DNA of 64,000 nt. Source: Talpa occidentalis (taxonomy: Eukaryota > Chordata > Mammalia > Eulipotyphla > Talpidae). The notes under the pieces were generated by a model. The model did not search any database and was not told the origin of the DNA. It was given only the letters and a program-made list of their open reading frames with translations. The stretch spans positions 78,380,292 through 78,444,291 of the forward strand of contig NW_023604861.1 in NCBI RefSeq assembly GCF_014898055.3, written 5' to 3'. Made by a program: the position numbers and the translations under genes. Shown here one piece after another: positions 23,666 to 36,817 of the stretch (position 1 is its first letter; each line of letters starts with the position of its first letter).

Positions 23666-25394
23666 AGACATGGGTATCAGATTTGAGAATTCATTTTTAC
23701 TGAGAGGAAGTTAAAAACATTTTGGGATTCAGTGTTAGTTGTTTGTTTTTCATTGTGTTCTTGAAATACTTAATTCACTGCTGAGCTTATCACAAGCATT
23801 ATTTAAATATTAGAAAAATGACAGTTTTTTTTTCCTGTTGTTTGAGAGGACTCCAAAGAAAGTCTCTTTCTGTATAAAAATATAGCAGGCCTCTGAAGAT
23901 ATCTTGCTTTTTTTGTTTACAGGTCCCCAGATCCCAGCTCTCCCCAGTGGCTCCAGCCTTCAGTCATAAACTCTCCCATGAGAGAAGCCCTCTAAAAATG
24001 CATCCTTTGTTTACTGGGTGATTTTTAAACCTGCTCTATTCTGGGAATAAAAACCCAAACTGAAATGGTTGTAGTTTGCCAATTGGGAATTTAAACCACT
24101 TGACTCTAAGACTATGGTGACAGGAACACAGGGAAAAATAGCTGAGACTCTGACTTGCAAGAATTCCCCAGGACTCACTGGAAAGCTACCCGAGGAAGAA
24201 GGAAAAAAACAACCTCTACCACCAAATAATTCATTACAAAAGGCCACTGTGGGGTCAGCACCCTGTCACTTACTTTTTGGCTTTAGTTTTCCCACTCTTG
24301 AGAGTTGCCTCTGAATCAGGCCAAGAATCATGGCATGGTGGGTCCCAAGCATGTTTGTGGGGAGGTCATACTTGGTAGTGCAGGTGCCATCTGGATTTTC
24401 AGTTGCCATGAGAACACCCTCTCCCAAGCTTGAGATTTTTAGAGGATGGTGAGATGGGCAATAAAAGAGAAATATGAAATTGTACATAAGTGACTGTTGT
24501 TATTTATTCCGTCCCCAAACCCATAAGTGAAGTGTCCTAGTCAAGGACTTTAGCTGACTGGGGGACTCCCAGTCTCTGCCAGATGGAGGAAATATGAACC
24601 TGAAGGGATATATTTTTGCAGTGTTTACAGTGCATGGAAGTTTCCTTAAATATATAATCAGAGGTAATTAGACTATGTGGTGTAAGAAGGGGTATAAACA
24701 CTATTGACATGCTAGTCTCGGAATAGGCACATCTGAGTTGATTTGCCTTTGACAGTTCCTGATTTTCGATATTTTTGATATTTTGGGAAGCAGATGTGAT
24801 GAGGGTAAAGAAGTTTAAGCTTGAGAATAACATCTCCTGGTTCCAAAATAATATTGCTTGTTAACATTAAGCCTTCAGAGAGACACATAGAGAAATATTG
24901 TCAATCTAGGACTTAGTAAATGAAATGGTTCACGATAGTATTCTATTTGTCACCAGACTAATAAGCTTGAATTAAATGTACTAAAATTCTCTGCCGCAGG
25001 AGTTGATAGCTTTACTCTGGGTTGAATTTTTTTTTTTTTTACATTTGCTCTTTTCAGTCTTGAGGCAGATTTGATATCAGAGTATTTTGTTTTGTCTGTC
25101 AGCAGACTATTAAGTCATTCTCTTAGTATTGTATGAAAATATGAAACACAATAACAATATAAGAACAGTATGATTATTACCAATTCCAAATAGAAACGAA
25201 TGGTGTTTTCTAGATTTGAGGTACATTTGATAACTCCAGATATGTTTCCCCTTGCTTTCATACATAATAGATATGTCCTGCAGCTGTGCCAGCCTAGAGA
25301 TAGCATCTGGGTACCGAACACTAGCATAGCATTTATTCCAAGGCTTGGTACCTTACTGTAAAACCCATATAAATGTTTCCATACCTCACTGCTT
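23666..25394. other. Non-coding stretch, no gene seen
   Basis: The stretch is AT-rich with a T-run at about 25028-25040. ORFs up to 109 codons show no family resemblance. Confidence 0.4.
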
Positions 25395-25800
25395 GTGCTG
25401 CCACTTAACAAGTTACCTAAGAGCGTAGTGGCTAAAAACAGCAAACATTTATTATCTCAGAAAATGCAGTTTCTGTGTGTTAGGGACTTGGGAGTGGTTT
25501 AACTGCTAGGTTCAAGTGTGTCTCCTGAGAGTATAATCAAATACAAATTGGCCTCACACTCATCTGAGGCCTTGACTAGGGCTGAAGCTTCCATAATGGC
25601 TCACACACCTGACCATTGGCTGGAGGCCTCAGTTTCTTATCATATGGACCTCTCCCTATGACTACCAGACAGTCCTCAGGGTATGCCAGCCAGACTTCCC
25701 CAGAGTGATCCAAGAGAAAGCAAGAAGGAAGCCTCATTGCCTTTTATATCATCCTAAGAGTCAGGCTACTTCAATCCACCACATTCCATTCAACGGTTCA
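25395..25800 (+). mobile_element. MaLR/MLT1-like LTR fragment
   Basis: The order 'cttaacaagttacctaagag', 'gcaaacatttattatctcag', 'gttagggacttgggagtggt', 'atctgaggccttgactaggg', 'tggctggaggcctcagtttc' and 'cccagagtgatccaagagaa' matches a common ancient mammalian LTR-type repeat that I associate with MLT1/MaLR. The repeated 15-kb segment begins inside it at 25579, so the second copy (47108-47330) holds only its 3' half. Confidence 0.45.
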
Positions 25801-27207
25801 TTCAAGAGAATAGGAATTAGTTTCCATCTGGTGAAGATGCGCATCAAGGTATTTATCAACATATTTTAAAACCACCTTATTGATGATTGTAATCTTCACT
25901 ACAATGAAATGTTTATTTCTCATTTGTCTTGTAAGATTGCATTGCCTTTCACTGACACTGATGATGGCACCACACTACTTCTATCCAGGAGCTGCAGCTA
26001 CTTTTATGACCTTCTGCTTGCAGAAGAATACAAGAGGCACTGCTTGCAGGGATTCTTCTTAGGTTAAGCCTTAACCTAAGTTCTTTATTTTAATAACAGC
26101 AGCCATTTGAGTCTAGTTTCTAGTGATGGAGGATGTCAGATAATTTTGTGACCAGTTTCCTTTGTTTTAGAAAAAAAATCTTAAGAATGAGTTAGTTGTC
26201 TGAAAGTGGAGCGGCTTCCTAGCCCGCCATCCTCCTGCACTGTGTAAGGAAGAGGTGGAACCTCCTTTCCAGGGACTCTATGATCCTTTCTGCCCAGGTG
26301 ACCTTCATCAGGGCTACATGAATGCATTAAGATTTGTGTCTTCATAGGAATAAATCAGAGATGGCACAGGGCTAGAGCCTGGGTAAGATTAGCCTTCCAG
26401 GTTGTCCTTAGGAAGGGCTGGCTCTGGATATATGTCTATATATGTAGATCCCAAAGTGGGATATTTTGGGACCCTTCTTACACATAATTAGAAATTTAGA
26501 GGTGATAAAAGATAAATAATCCAAACCCTGATGAACCTCTAAGTGCCAGACAGCTGTAGTAATTGGCATTTTTCCCCTTGATGTTCTAGAGGTAGTCTCA
26601 TTGTTCTTCTGCCCCATCTCTCCTTTTCTTTGAGAAGTCACTGCTGACTTCTTTAAAGGGTTTCATGCTGAAGGGAATGTACAGGACAGACTTCAAGAGA
26701 AGGCAATGACCCTTATTTGACCCTTATTTGAGGCAACTTAGGAAATCTGGTACAGTCCTTACCAGGCCCACCCCATTGCTGAAAGCATCCAGTAACCTCT
26801 GAGCTTGCTAGCCTGATTTATTTGGCAAGTAAAACCCATTCAGTGGTACTTGTATCTTCTCAGAGTGTAACTTTCCCCTATCAAAGAGTTAAAGATGAAA
26901 AACTATTTGGGTGTACTAGATTCAGAAAATATTCTGCAATTGAACAGTGAGTAGATTAGCATTATTAAGCAGGTGCAACAGCAACAAAAATTCAGGATGA
27001 GGCAGGCAGCAGATTAACTGGCTGAATATGATTGCCCCCTTAGAGCTACTCTTCATGCCCTTGCTCCATGCTGTTTTGAGCATCATGAAGCCTTCCCTAT
27101 TCGGGGTATCACAGTGAGCTCCTGTGTACCCTAGGTTTCTAGTTAGACTTGGCTTTGGGAGGCTGCGGCAGAGAATCAGAGGGCAGGAGGAGAATGAGGT
27201 CACCGCA

Positions 27208-27240
27208 GCTCTTCTATGCATAAATAAATAAATCTTAAAA
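27208..27240 (+). mobile_element. SINE 3'-tail fragment
   Basis: The text 'cttctatgcataaataaata' followed by aatcttaaaa is the tail of the tRNA-derived SINE, wording as in the 15014 copy. Head and body are missing, so it is a truncated insertion or a deletion remnant. Confidence 0.55.
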
Positions 27241-27454
27241 GAAAATTTACTGGTAGCAAATTCTCCATCCCACCTGTGGGGCTCATGAGCTAATGCCTGC
27301 TCTGTGGCTTCCATATTCCATATTCCGTATTCCATGTCTGATGGATTCACTTCTTCTCTTTGGAAAGTTGGAAACTAGAAGAAATATTCAGTTCATCATT
27401 ATCCGTGTGATAAAACCACTAGAATAGTCATTGGATTTTGCTTATCACTTCTTT

Positions 27455-27800
27455 AAAACATAATTTTTTTATTTTAGAGTAATTTTAGATTTACAGAAGA
27501 ATTGCAAATAAGGGTATAGAGCTCCCACATGCCCTTTAACCAGCTCTCTTAGGTAAGGTGTTAGTCTTACATAATCATGGCAATTTCCCAAAACTAAGAA
27601 ATTAACCTTGATATAGTACTGTTACTTAAACTCGATTTCATTTGGATTTTATCAGTTTTTCCCGCTAATATCTTTTTTTTTCCCTGACGCAGGATATAAT
27701 CCAGAACATCATGATGCATTTAGTTGTATGTTTCCTCTGTCTCCTCCATTCTGTGACAGTTTCCTGGATTTTTCTTACTGTCCATGACCTCAACAGTTTG
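27455..27800. mobile_element. Old L1-like 3'-UTR fragment
   Basis: The segment 'tttagagtaattttagattt' with acagaagaattgcaaata resembles the tail-side untranslated sequence of old L1 elements. The boundaries are uncertain. Confidence 0.35.
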
Positions 27801-28775
27801 CTTATCACTTGAAACTAGCTGTAAACTCATGATTGCAGTTAGGACACCAAATATAATCTTACCTTCCTATCCAGGACTATAGCTGTTGTCATTCTGTGAG
27901 TTCCCCTCAGGACACCTCAGGGCCTCTACCTGCATCCACTTTCTACCTCACACATCTTTATAAGGAATAATGTTGAGTGTGTTGTGATTTACAGTGAAAA
28001 TTGAATGATTTTGAGGACATGCTTCTTACTTGCTATCAGTTCCTGTGCCTTTCATTAGCTCTCTAATCTGGAGAAATAAAAATATCACTTTTAGGAAACA
28101 GAATCCATTTATTTTTTCCCAATGGCTTCCCCTTTGAAGCCAATATATAAACTCCCTTAGATGACAGTCACTTGTAATAATTTTGAATAACATCCTTGAA
28201 CCTAAACTCCCATAAAACCTGGCCTGCTGGTTGGTCTTTCTTGGGTTTTCATTGTTGCATGTTATCACTTTAACGGTAATATTCTTTCTTACAAAGCTTT
28301 TAAGCATTACTCTGTGAAAGGTGTTAGAAAGGTGAAAATGATAATTAAATCTTATCTCAAGTGTAATTTTATGATTACATAGCACTATTCCCTAGAAGTA
28401 TGCTTTTGAAATTGTTGTGGACCCACAAATTCCTCTTGTGTATCACTGTAGAGAAAGTGCTAAAATGGGGCTTTGTTGTCCAATTATTTTTATATCAGTA
28501 TCTGAATGGATTCTCAATCTAAGCAGTCACTTGCTTCTCATTCATGTGACTAAATAAAAAAGCATGACTTCAACAAACATGTTAGGTGATTGTAAAGCAC
28601 CAGAGCTAAGGCATTAGGCCTAGAGGAGTAAATCTCCTGATGATACTAACCTCTGTGAATTGGTGCATCTTAAGATCTTCAGATCTTAGATATTAAGGAA
28701 GTTTAAAAGCCTTTATTTTGAATACTTCAATTATTTGGTGGAAGGGTATCTTCAATTATATTCATTCATTTATTT

Positions 28776-29040
28776 AATTTTTAAAAAAGATTTATTTATA
28801 CAAGAACTGGGGTACAGCCCAGATGTGCAGGAGGGTGAGAGGATTCACCAGAGACAGAGTGGGGAACAGAACAGTCAGACTGACTGAAATACACTGCTGA
28901 GGGGAGCAGTGGGAGAGACAGGAGAGGTCTGCCGCACCATGTGGGTATCTCTCTGGCCGGCCAGGATCAAACCCGCACTGCAGAGGCTGCAGACAGCTTC
29001 ACAGCACTGCACTCAACCTGCTGCACCACCAGGGAGGCCT
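28776..29040 (-). mobile_element. tRNA-derived SINE, reverse orientation
   Basis: Read on the minus strand it starts 'aggcctccctggtggtgcag' and ends in an ATAAATAAATC tail at the left edge. Target duplications 'atattcattcatttatt' flank it at 28758-28774 and 29042-29058. Divergence is intermediate between the 15014 and 31480 copies. Confidence 0.88.
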
Positions 29041-29423
29041 GATATTCATTCATTTATTCATACAGAGCACTGACCATGTGTAAGACATTATGTCAGTTTC
29101 TTAGAATATCAAGATGACTGTGACTGGATTCCAGTCATTCCAAGAGGGCAATTTAATGTGGCATCTGGTGTGAGGGAAGGAAGCAAGAAGTACCCTTGGA
29201 GCACATGGGGACTGGGAATGATAGTAGGAATAGGGGGATACCAGTGGTTTAGTTTCTGAGAACAATCCCCTTCAGAACTTAGGACTTCCAATGTGAATAC
29301 CACTTTAAATAAAATTCTGGGGAAATTCAGTGCTGTGTAGTGAGAAGAGGGAAAACTAGAGGATGAGCTGCAAAGTGGAAAAAGTAATTTAGGAGGCAGT
29401 TACAATAGTCTAGACAAGTAAAT

Positions 29424-29965
29424 ATGAATAGAGATAAGAGGGAACATTTCATAATTAAAAAGAGATCAACCCATTATGAACACATACCCAAATTTCATGT
29501 ATCCAATCACAAAGCCTCCAAAGACATGAAGCAGAATCCACAAGGAGAAATAGTTGCATCCTTAATTACGTTTGAACACTATACTCTTGGTATTGATAAA
29601 GTATATAGGAAAATCAATAAATCTATAGAAAACTTGAATAACACCATAAAAATTGATATAACAAAAGAATATACGTTGTTATCAAGTATATATGGACATT
29701 AACCAAGATATGTTGGGCTATAAAATGAGTCTCAACTGAGTCACAATAATGTGAAAGGACTGAAATAGAGTATAATCTTTGGCTACAATAAAATTAGAAA
29801 AAAAAAACTATTAACAGAACTATCTGGATCATCTGCAAATATTTAGAATTTTAACACACTTCTAGTAAGTTGTGTTTGAAGGAAAAAGTTCACAAGGGCC
29901 ATTTGAAAATATTTTTGATTAAATGGTTGAAATGAAAACACAATATGCTACCATTTGTACTGTTA
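29424..29965 (+). mobile_element. L1 ORF2 fragment, sense
   Basis: The text 'gaaaatcaataaatctatag' then 'aacttgaataacaccataaa', 'ggctacaataaaattagaaa', 'aatatttagaattttaacac' and 'atgaaaacacaatatgctac' follows L1 ORF2 in order around the endonuclease-reverse transcriptase junction. The 92-codon frame here is a relic of that ORF2, broken downstream. Confidence 0.6.
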
Positions 29966-32110
29966 CTTCTAGTGCCTTGGTTCAAGTGTCTATTTTCATT
30001 GCAATATCATACTGTTTTGATTTCTATAGCTTTGTAGTTTGAAGTCTAGTAGTGGAGTAGCTCTATTTGGGGTTTTCGTGGTTCCATATAAATTTCAGTA
30101 ATGTTTGTTCTCTTTCTTTGACAAATGCCATTGAAACATCGATAGGGAGTGTTTTGAATCTGCATAATGCTTTGGTATGATGCCCAATTTGACAATGTTA
30201 ATTCTCCCTAGCATGAACAGGACTATCTTTCCGTTTCTCTGTGTCTTCTATTCCTTTTAACAATGTCTTAGAGTTTTTGTTGTACAGGTTTTATGCTTTC
30301 TTTGTTAAGATTATTCTTAGGTATTTCATTATTTTTATGCCATCAGGCCTGTTTCCTGATTTCTTCTTCCTTTTATTTATTGTTTGCAGGTAGGGACACA
30401 ACACATTTTTGTATATTGGTTTTATAGCTTACCACTTCACTGTATTCATTTATTGTTTTGAGTAGTTTTTTTTTTTTCAGTGCTTTCTCTGTGGTTCTCT
30501 ATGTATATTATCATGTTACCCTCAAGTGGTTTTACTTCTTTTCCAATTTGGATTTCATTTATATCCTTCTCTAATCGCTCTACCTAGGGCTTCCAAAGCT
30601 TTATTAAATAGAGGTGATGAAAGTGGATATCCTTCTCTTGAACCTAATCTTAGAGTGAAAGCTTTCAGTTTCACAGTTTAGTAGAATGTCAGCTGTGGGC
30701 TTGTTATATATGGTCTTTATTACATTGAGGTAAGTTACTTACACTCCCATTCTATAGAGATTTTTTTATTTTCAAATGGATATTGGATCATGCCAAGTGC
30801 TTTCTCTGGATCTATTGATGTGATCATATAACTTTTCTTTTATTGATGGGATGAATTACATTGATAAGTTGTATCATACTTGCATCCCTGGAATAATCCT
30901 ACTTCATCATGATGTATCATACTTTTACTCTATTGTTGAATTTGATTTGTTAAGATTTTGTTGAGGATTTTCACATGTATGTTCATCAGGGGAATTGATA
31001 TACAATTTTATTTTTTTGTGGTTTTCTTGTCTGCTTTTGATTTCAAAATAATGATGTTCTTATAAAATGTGGAAGCATTCCCTCTTCTTCAGTTTTATGG
31101 AAGAGTTTGAGAAGAATAAGTCTTAATTAAGTCTCAGAAGGTATGGTAGAACTTACTAGTGAAACTGATCCTGGGCTTTTGTTTTTTGAGAGAGTTTTGA
31201 TTATAGTTTTAATTTCCTTGCTTGGACTTTATTCATGTTTCTCTTTTTCTCTTGATTTAATTTTTTGTATGCTTTTAAAATATTGTCCATTTCTTCTAGG
31301 TTATGCAATTTATTGTTATAAAGATATTCATAGTAGACTCTTATGATCCTTGTATTTCTGAGATGTCAGTTGTAACTTCTCTTTTGTTTCTAATTCTACC
31401 TATTAGAATTTTCTCCCTTTATTTCTTTGTGGGCATAACTAGAAGTTTGTCTATTTTATTTATCTTTCCAGAGAACAAGATTTTGGGCCTCCCCTGGTGG
31501 CGCAGCAGTTGAGCGCTGGGCTGTGAAGCTGCCCACAGCCTCTGCAGCGCCGGTTCGATCTCCGGCCACAGGTGAGGGTCCCACATGGTGCGACAGACCT
31601 CTCCTGCCGTGCCCCTGCTCCCCTCAGCAGTGTATTTTGTCAGTCTGCCTGTTCTGTTCCCTGCTCCGGCTCTGGTGGATTCTCTAACCCTCCCATGCTT
31701 CTGACTGTTCCCAGTGCTTGTATAAATAAATAAATAAATCTTAAAAAAAAAAAAAAAGAACAAGCTTCCGGTTTCATTGATCTTTTTGAACTGTCTTTTA
31801 GATTTCTTTTTTGTTTATTTCTGCTGTTTTTTTCTTCCTTCTAGTGATTTTTTGCTTTTATTCTTCTTTTTCTAGTTCCTTAAGGTTTGAAGCTAGGTTA
31901 CTTATTTGAAATCTTTCTTGTTTCTTCATATAATTCTGTATTGCTATGTACTTCCCTCCTAGTATTACTTTTTCTGAATCCCATAGGTTCTTGTAACTCT
32001 TGTCTTCATTTTCATTTGTCTCCAGGCATTTTAATTTCTGCTTTGATTTCCTTGTTTACCCAAGTTATTCAGTAGTACATGCTTTCATCTTCATATATTT
32101 GAGGTTTTCC
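29966..32110 (-). mobile_element. L1 ORF2 segment, antisense, interrupted by SINE
   Basis: Antisense L1 reverse-transcriptase-region text runs for 2.1 kb: 'cattgcaatatcatactgtt', 'caatttgacaatgttaattc', 'ttattcttaggtatttcatt', 'ctggaataatcctacttcat' and 'tttcattgatctttttgaac'. Multiple stops show it is dead. It lies between sense L1 pieces (29424-29965 and 32118-33690). It overlaps the sense piece in L1 coordinates near the 'gaaaatgaa' region, so a second L1 inserted into the first, or a 5'-inverted insertion, are both possible. Confidence 0.65.
31480..31757 (+). mobile_element. tRNA-derived SINE (full length, young-looking)
   Basis: The head is 'gggcctcccctggtggcgca' and the B-box 'gccggttcgatctccggcc'. 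The body is 'agtctgcctgttctgttccc' and the tail 'cttgtataaataaataaata' plus an A-run. Target duplications 'gaacaag' lie at 31473-31479 and 31758-31764. It sits inside the antisense L1, so it post-dates it. Its A-run is one of the places where the two 15-kb copies differ in length. Confidence 0.92.
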
Positions 32111-32117
32111 CTGCTTT

Positions 32118-33690
32118 AAAAAACATACCATTTGGAATTGTATCAAAACCCATGAAATACTAAGTAAAAATATTAAGAAAATATGTGTAAGGTTTATATA
32201 CTAAAAATGAAAAAAACATTTGAAGAAATGCTGGGAGAAATTAAAGAATATCAGAAAAATTAGTTTCGTTAGATGTGAGTTTTCCTCACATTAATCTATA
32301 GATTTAATGCAGTCAAATCCCAATATGCTTTTTGAAAAATAGAAAATGGCACAGTCTTTCTGAAATTTATAAGAAAATTCCTAAGAAATTCAAGGTAATT
32401 TTGAAACAAACTCTCTGATATGAAGATTGGCCATAAGGACACAGTAATCAATATGATGTAGTTTGGGCATAAGAATAGAGATGTGGACACATTTCATATA
32501 ATGAAACACAACAGCACTTCTAAAAATAGATCAACCTATATGTGATCAATTGATGTTTGATAAATTTCTAAGAAATGTTAATGGTAGAGCAAATATTTTC
32601 ACGTGGAAAAATATTCACCATACCTCACATCATATAAAAAAAATTAACAGCATATGGGCCATAAACTTTTTAAAAGCTCAATCATGAAAGTCTTAGAAGA
32701 AAATAGAAAATATTTTCCAATTCATTATTAGGCAAAAATTTCTATGAACAAAAAGCTCTATGAACAAAAATAGGAAATATGTTAAATGTGGATTTCATCA
32801 GAATTGAACTTTGCTTTGTTTATTTTATTGAGGTAATATTGGTTTACAGTAGTGTAGATTATTTATGGCAAAACTATTTTTTTGAATGATCTATTAAAAA
32901 AATAAAAGATAAGTCATACCAAGGAGAAAACAGTCAAAATATATACGTTTGGTAAAGTGTTTTTATATAGAATATGTAAAAACTGTTACCATTCAATAAC
33001 AAAAGCGCAAATGATTGAAGAAATGGATATTTGAACAGACTCTTTCAAAAAAAGATGTGTGAATGACTGATAGGAACATGAAAAGACATCTAGCATCATT
33101 ATTCATCAGGGAAATGTGAATCCAAGGTGACATTCCAGGGCAGAGCCACAGCAGAGATTAAAATTAAAAAGACTTACTATACTAAGTCCTGCTGAGTTGT
33201 AGAGCAATCAGTAGAACTATTTGGGAAAAAGATTTTACCATGACCTATAAAACTAAATATATCATTGTGTTATGAACCACAAATTCTAATTACAGCTATT
33301 TACCAAGAGATGGAACTTTGTCCATATAGACATTTCTACAGAAATCTTCGTGGTTTTTTTATTTATAATATTCTAAAACTGGTAACAACTCATATGTCCA
33401 TCAACTGATGAGTGGGTAAATAGTGAAATATCCATACAACATAATACTACTCAGCGATAGAGGACAGAACTACTAATGTATGCCAAAAAAATCAGGTAAT
33501 ATATCTCTCAAATCTGTTGATAGGCTTAGATTATGAAAGGTAGAAAAATTTTGCTATTGAATTTTATTTTAAAAATTTAATATATAGGTTGCTCTCCTGT
33601 TTGCATGTGAATGTGCAGGTGCCTCTCTTTTTCTTTCTCCTTTTTCTAATAAACCTGTCCTTTTAAAATGTAAAAAAAATATGAAGATAT
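32118..33690 (+). mobile_element. L1 ORF2 3' part and tail, sense
   Basis: The text 'caaatcccaatatgcttttt' with a gaaaatagaaaatggcac segment, 'cacagtaatcaatatgatgt', 'acaactcatatgtccatcaa' and 'taatactactcagcgataga' follows the ORF2 C-terminal order. The piece ends with aataaacctgtcc and A-rich sequence. It is strongly decayed. Confidence 0.6.
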
Positions 33691-36600
33691 AGTGTCTATT
33701 TGGGTATAAGTTAGGGTATGGATTAGACTGCTGTCATAAAGGCACAACTTGACAATGGAATAGATAGGTGTAAATTTCTTTTAACCATCTGAAAGCAGAG
33801 AAGTGGTAGTGACTGATTCTACCATCCTAAATACATGACTTCCATTTTTATTTTTAAAGTGACTCCTCCTATTCCTGCCATCAAATTTGTACCCTTGTCA
33901 ATATGAAGGACAAAGAGAGATGTCAGCACTACTTCAATTGAGAGTGTGAGCTAGCGGTTGCACATAATACTTCCTTTCACATTATGTTGTTCAGTGCTTG
34001 ATTGTAGGGGCACACCCATTGCAAAGGAGCCTAGAAAAATTAACCTTTATTCAGAAGTTGATGTGTCCAGCTTTAATAGGGTATTCTATTATTGAAGGAA
34101 GATAGTAGATATTGGGGTACATCTAGTCATGTCTCCCACAATTGTGAAGTTTGGAGTAACATGAAGACAGGAGAGGGGAATTTTTGTCAGGAACCTTTAT
34201 TGATTCTATAGACGGAAAGATTTGAAGACAAAAGTGCTTTAAGATTTGGTTTACCAAAGGTTGGCTTCTGGGTTAATGTGACAGAGGCTGGAAAAAGGTT
34301 GGAAACTTAGGTGTGAGATTGTCCTAGTTGCTTAGGTAGGAGTATGTAGGTGGTCATGGAAATAGTGAGAGAGGGATGAATCTGATGAAAGTGATAAATA
34401 GTGAATGGTAAGTCTTGAGGACAGGTCAGATTTGGGAGTTTTGGAGATGATTCAAGGTTTTAAGTTTGTGAAAGTGAAGAGAGACAGTTACACTACTCCA
34501 AACAGGAAGGTTGGTAGCAAAAACACTTTCTTGGAAATGACAGTTAATTTACTAGGCAGGGTTTTTGCAATTGCTCTTGATCGTAGTTTGGGTGTGGGAC
34601 AAAAAACAGGTTGGTGTTTGGTCTGTCCTTTAGCCCCTGGGATGACTCTAAACTTTCTTTCTGTCTTTCTCTTTCTTTTTTTTCTTCATAAACATGCTTA
34701 TAAAACACTGTGGAAGCCTGGGACCTGGAGAGTTGTGAGATGTGAGGGAGAGTGAGAGTCACATAGCATGCCCATCGACTGGGCACAGAGACGTCATTGC
34801 TCTTCATTTTGTTAATTTTAGAAAATATGCAGAATGGATTAGCCTACCAAATACTGGCAGTAAATAAAGTGGTAATGTTGATACCTAGTATTTGCTCAGA
34901 TATCATCAAGCTGTGAACCCAGTGGTTCATAATGATAGTGTTCTCCAATTTTTTTTTGCTAGAAATTTACTTTCTCTTATTTTTGAAATAAGTCAAAGCA
35001 AACTACATATCAAAAACATTTTTTTCTTAGTAATATCCAAGCAACATTCCTCAAACTGAATTACTGCTTTGAAAAAAAATCATCTGGATAATTCTTACAA
35101 ATTCTTTGTGTTTCTAAATGTTGAAAAAAGTATGAGAAATTGCTTTTAAGCAACTAGGTATTTTCAAAAGAACAGAATGAACTCAATTTGTGATTGGCTA
35201 GTAAAGAAATAATGTATAGGTTGCTTAAATGTGGTCTTTACTTGTATTTTTTACCTCTAAATTGCTTCGCAAGTGATGTGAAGACTAGGAGTCCAGTTTT
35301 CAGAGGAATGACTGTCCAAAGAATTTCTGTGAGTATTTTTGGCAGAAAGAGATTGTGCAGGGAGATTTCTTTCATTTTCTTTGCTAGTCAGGAATTATTG
35401 GAACATTTTGGTCTTTGTGGCGGTTCATCATTTGAGGTTGGCTTGACATTTCTTTGTCCAGTTTCTAAACAATCCATTTAAAAAGGTAAGTCATTCTAGA
35501 GTGGAAGGTGCATTGTCTTCTGTTATGAAATGTTCTCTTTTGCTTTAGAAGACATTCTTTACTTCCCTTTTCTTTGAATGATTTTCTTTGAATGGTAGGT
35601 GGGGAATATTCCTAAAGAACTTCAGTGGTCAGTTGATCCTGTCTGAGTCAAGAGATCATTTTACATGAAAATCCTATTTAGGAAGATTGTAAGTAGGGGT
35701 CAGTGATTTCTCAGTCAGGGCTGATTAAAAAAATCTATTTACAATGCAGGCAGAGATGAAAGGTCTGCTATATAAAGGCATAAATATCTTTCTAAATTCA
35801 GTGGCTGTTCCCTTTTTTAATTTATTTTTCCTTTTCAAAATAGTCATAGGTGTCAGAGAACATATTGGGCTAATGGCCTGGAAAAATTCATTATAAAATT
35901 ATTTTGAATTACTCAGGAAAAACACAGAGCCCGAAAATAATTGCCGTCTTTCTCCGCCACCCCCCTTCCCTTGAATTCCTACAATTTTTGTCCATTCTCA
36001 AATTTGGAGTATTAATAAAAGGCTTCAAACTTGCTTTTCCTAGCCACAGTGAAGACTGAGGCCACTGATTTTAGATAAGTTAGTTGGCTTCCCATGTCCA
36101 AGGCAAAAAGCAGCAAGAAGAATTGAATACATTCCTATTATGAATAGTAGTAGTTTGGCTGTAAGGACATTTGAAGTGGTAGTTTAAAAGTGGTAGTTTA
36201 ATGGTAACATGGGTCCACTAAAATATTATTGTGTAACTACAGCTGGGTGCAGAATTGGACTCTTAAAAGAATGTATTTTTTGCCTCTCATTCTAAATTAG
36301 GAAATGACTACAATATATCGTTCCTACAGGTATTCTATATCTCAGAAGAGTGGGACCACATTTAGCTTAAACCATGAACTCCCTTTAGAGTGAATGTATA
36401 TGTGTGTGTGCATGCCTCTCAGCCACAGTAATGCAAAAAAAAAAAAAAAGAAAAAGAAAAAAATCCAAGAGCTGAGTGACTGTTTGTCATTGAATTTTCA
36501 GGTATTGGTTAGATAATTTATAAATAAGGTTAGGGGACCATTTTGATCTGTATCTCCAAATGAGAAGGACAGATAGCCCACTGATGGCAGCTGAAGGTCA

Positions 36601-36802
36601 TCAGTTCATCTGTGACATTGTGTTGAACTGGCAGGAACCAACAAAGTGATGCCCAGCTTATTCCATCAGCTGTATGTGGATGTGGATATTTTTTCATTCC
36701 CTGTCAATCCCAGCAAAGGTCCGTGGCCATATGAGGGGTTGTGCACCGGACTCACATGTTGTTGGGGAGATTGATAGCACACTGCCCCACCTGTATTGGT
36801 GT
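33691..36802. other. Non-coding stretch with old repeat traces
   Basis: 33710-34110 has the flavour of an ancient LTR ('attagactgctgtcataaag'). 34260-34560 resembles the purine-rich repeat at 12980-13950. 36433-36463 is A-rich with interruptions. A short direct repeat 'agtggtagttta' occurs twice near 36175-36201. No exon is supported. Confidence 0.35.
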
Positions 36803-36817
36803 GAGGCACATATTCTT

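Noticed and set aside
29424..29702. 92-codon ORF, identical in both copies
   Set aside because: It is a relic of L1 ORF2 in a decayed element.
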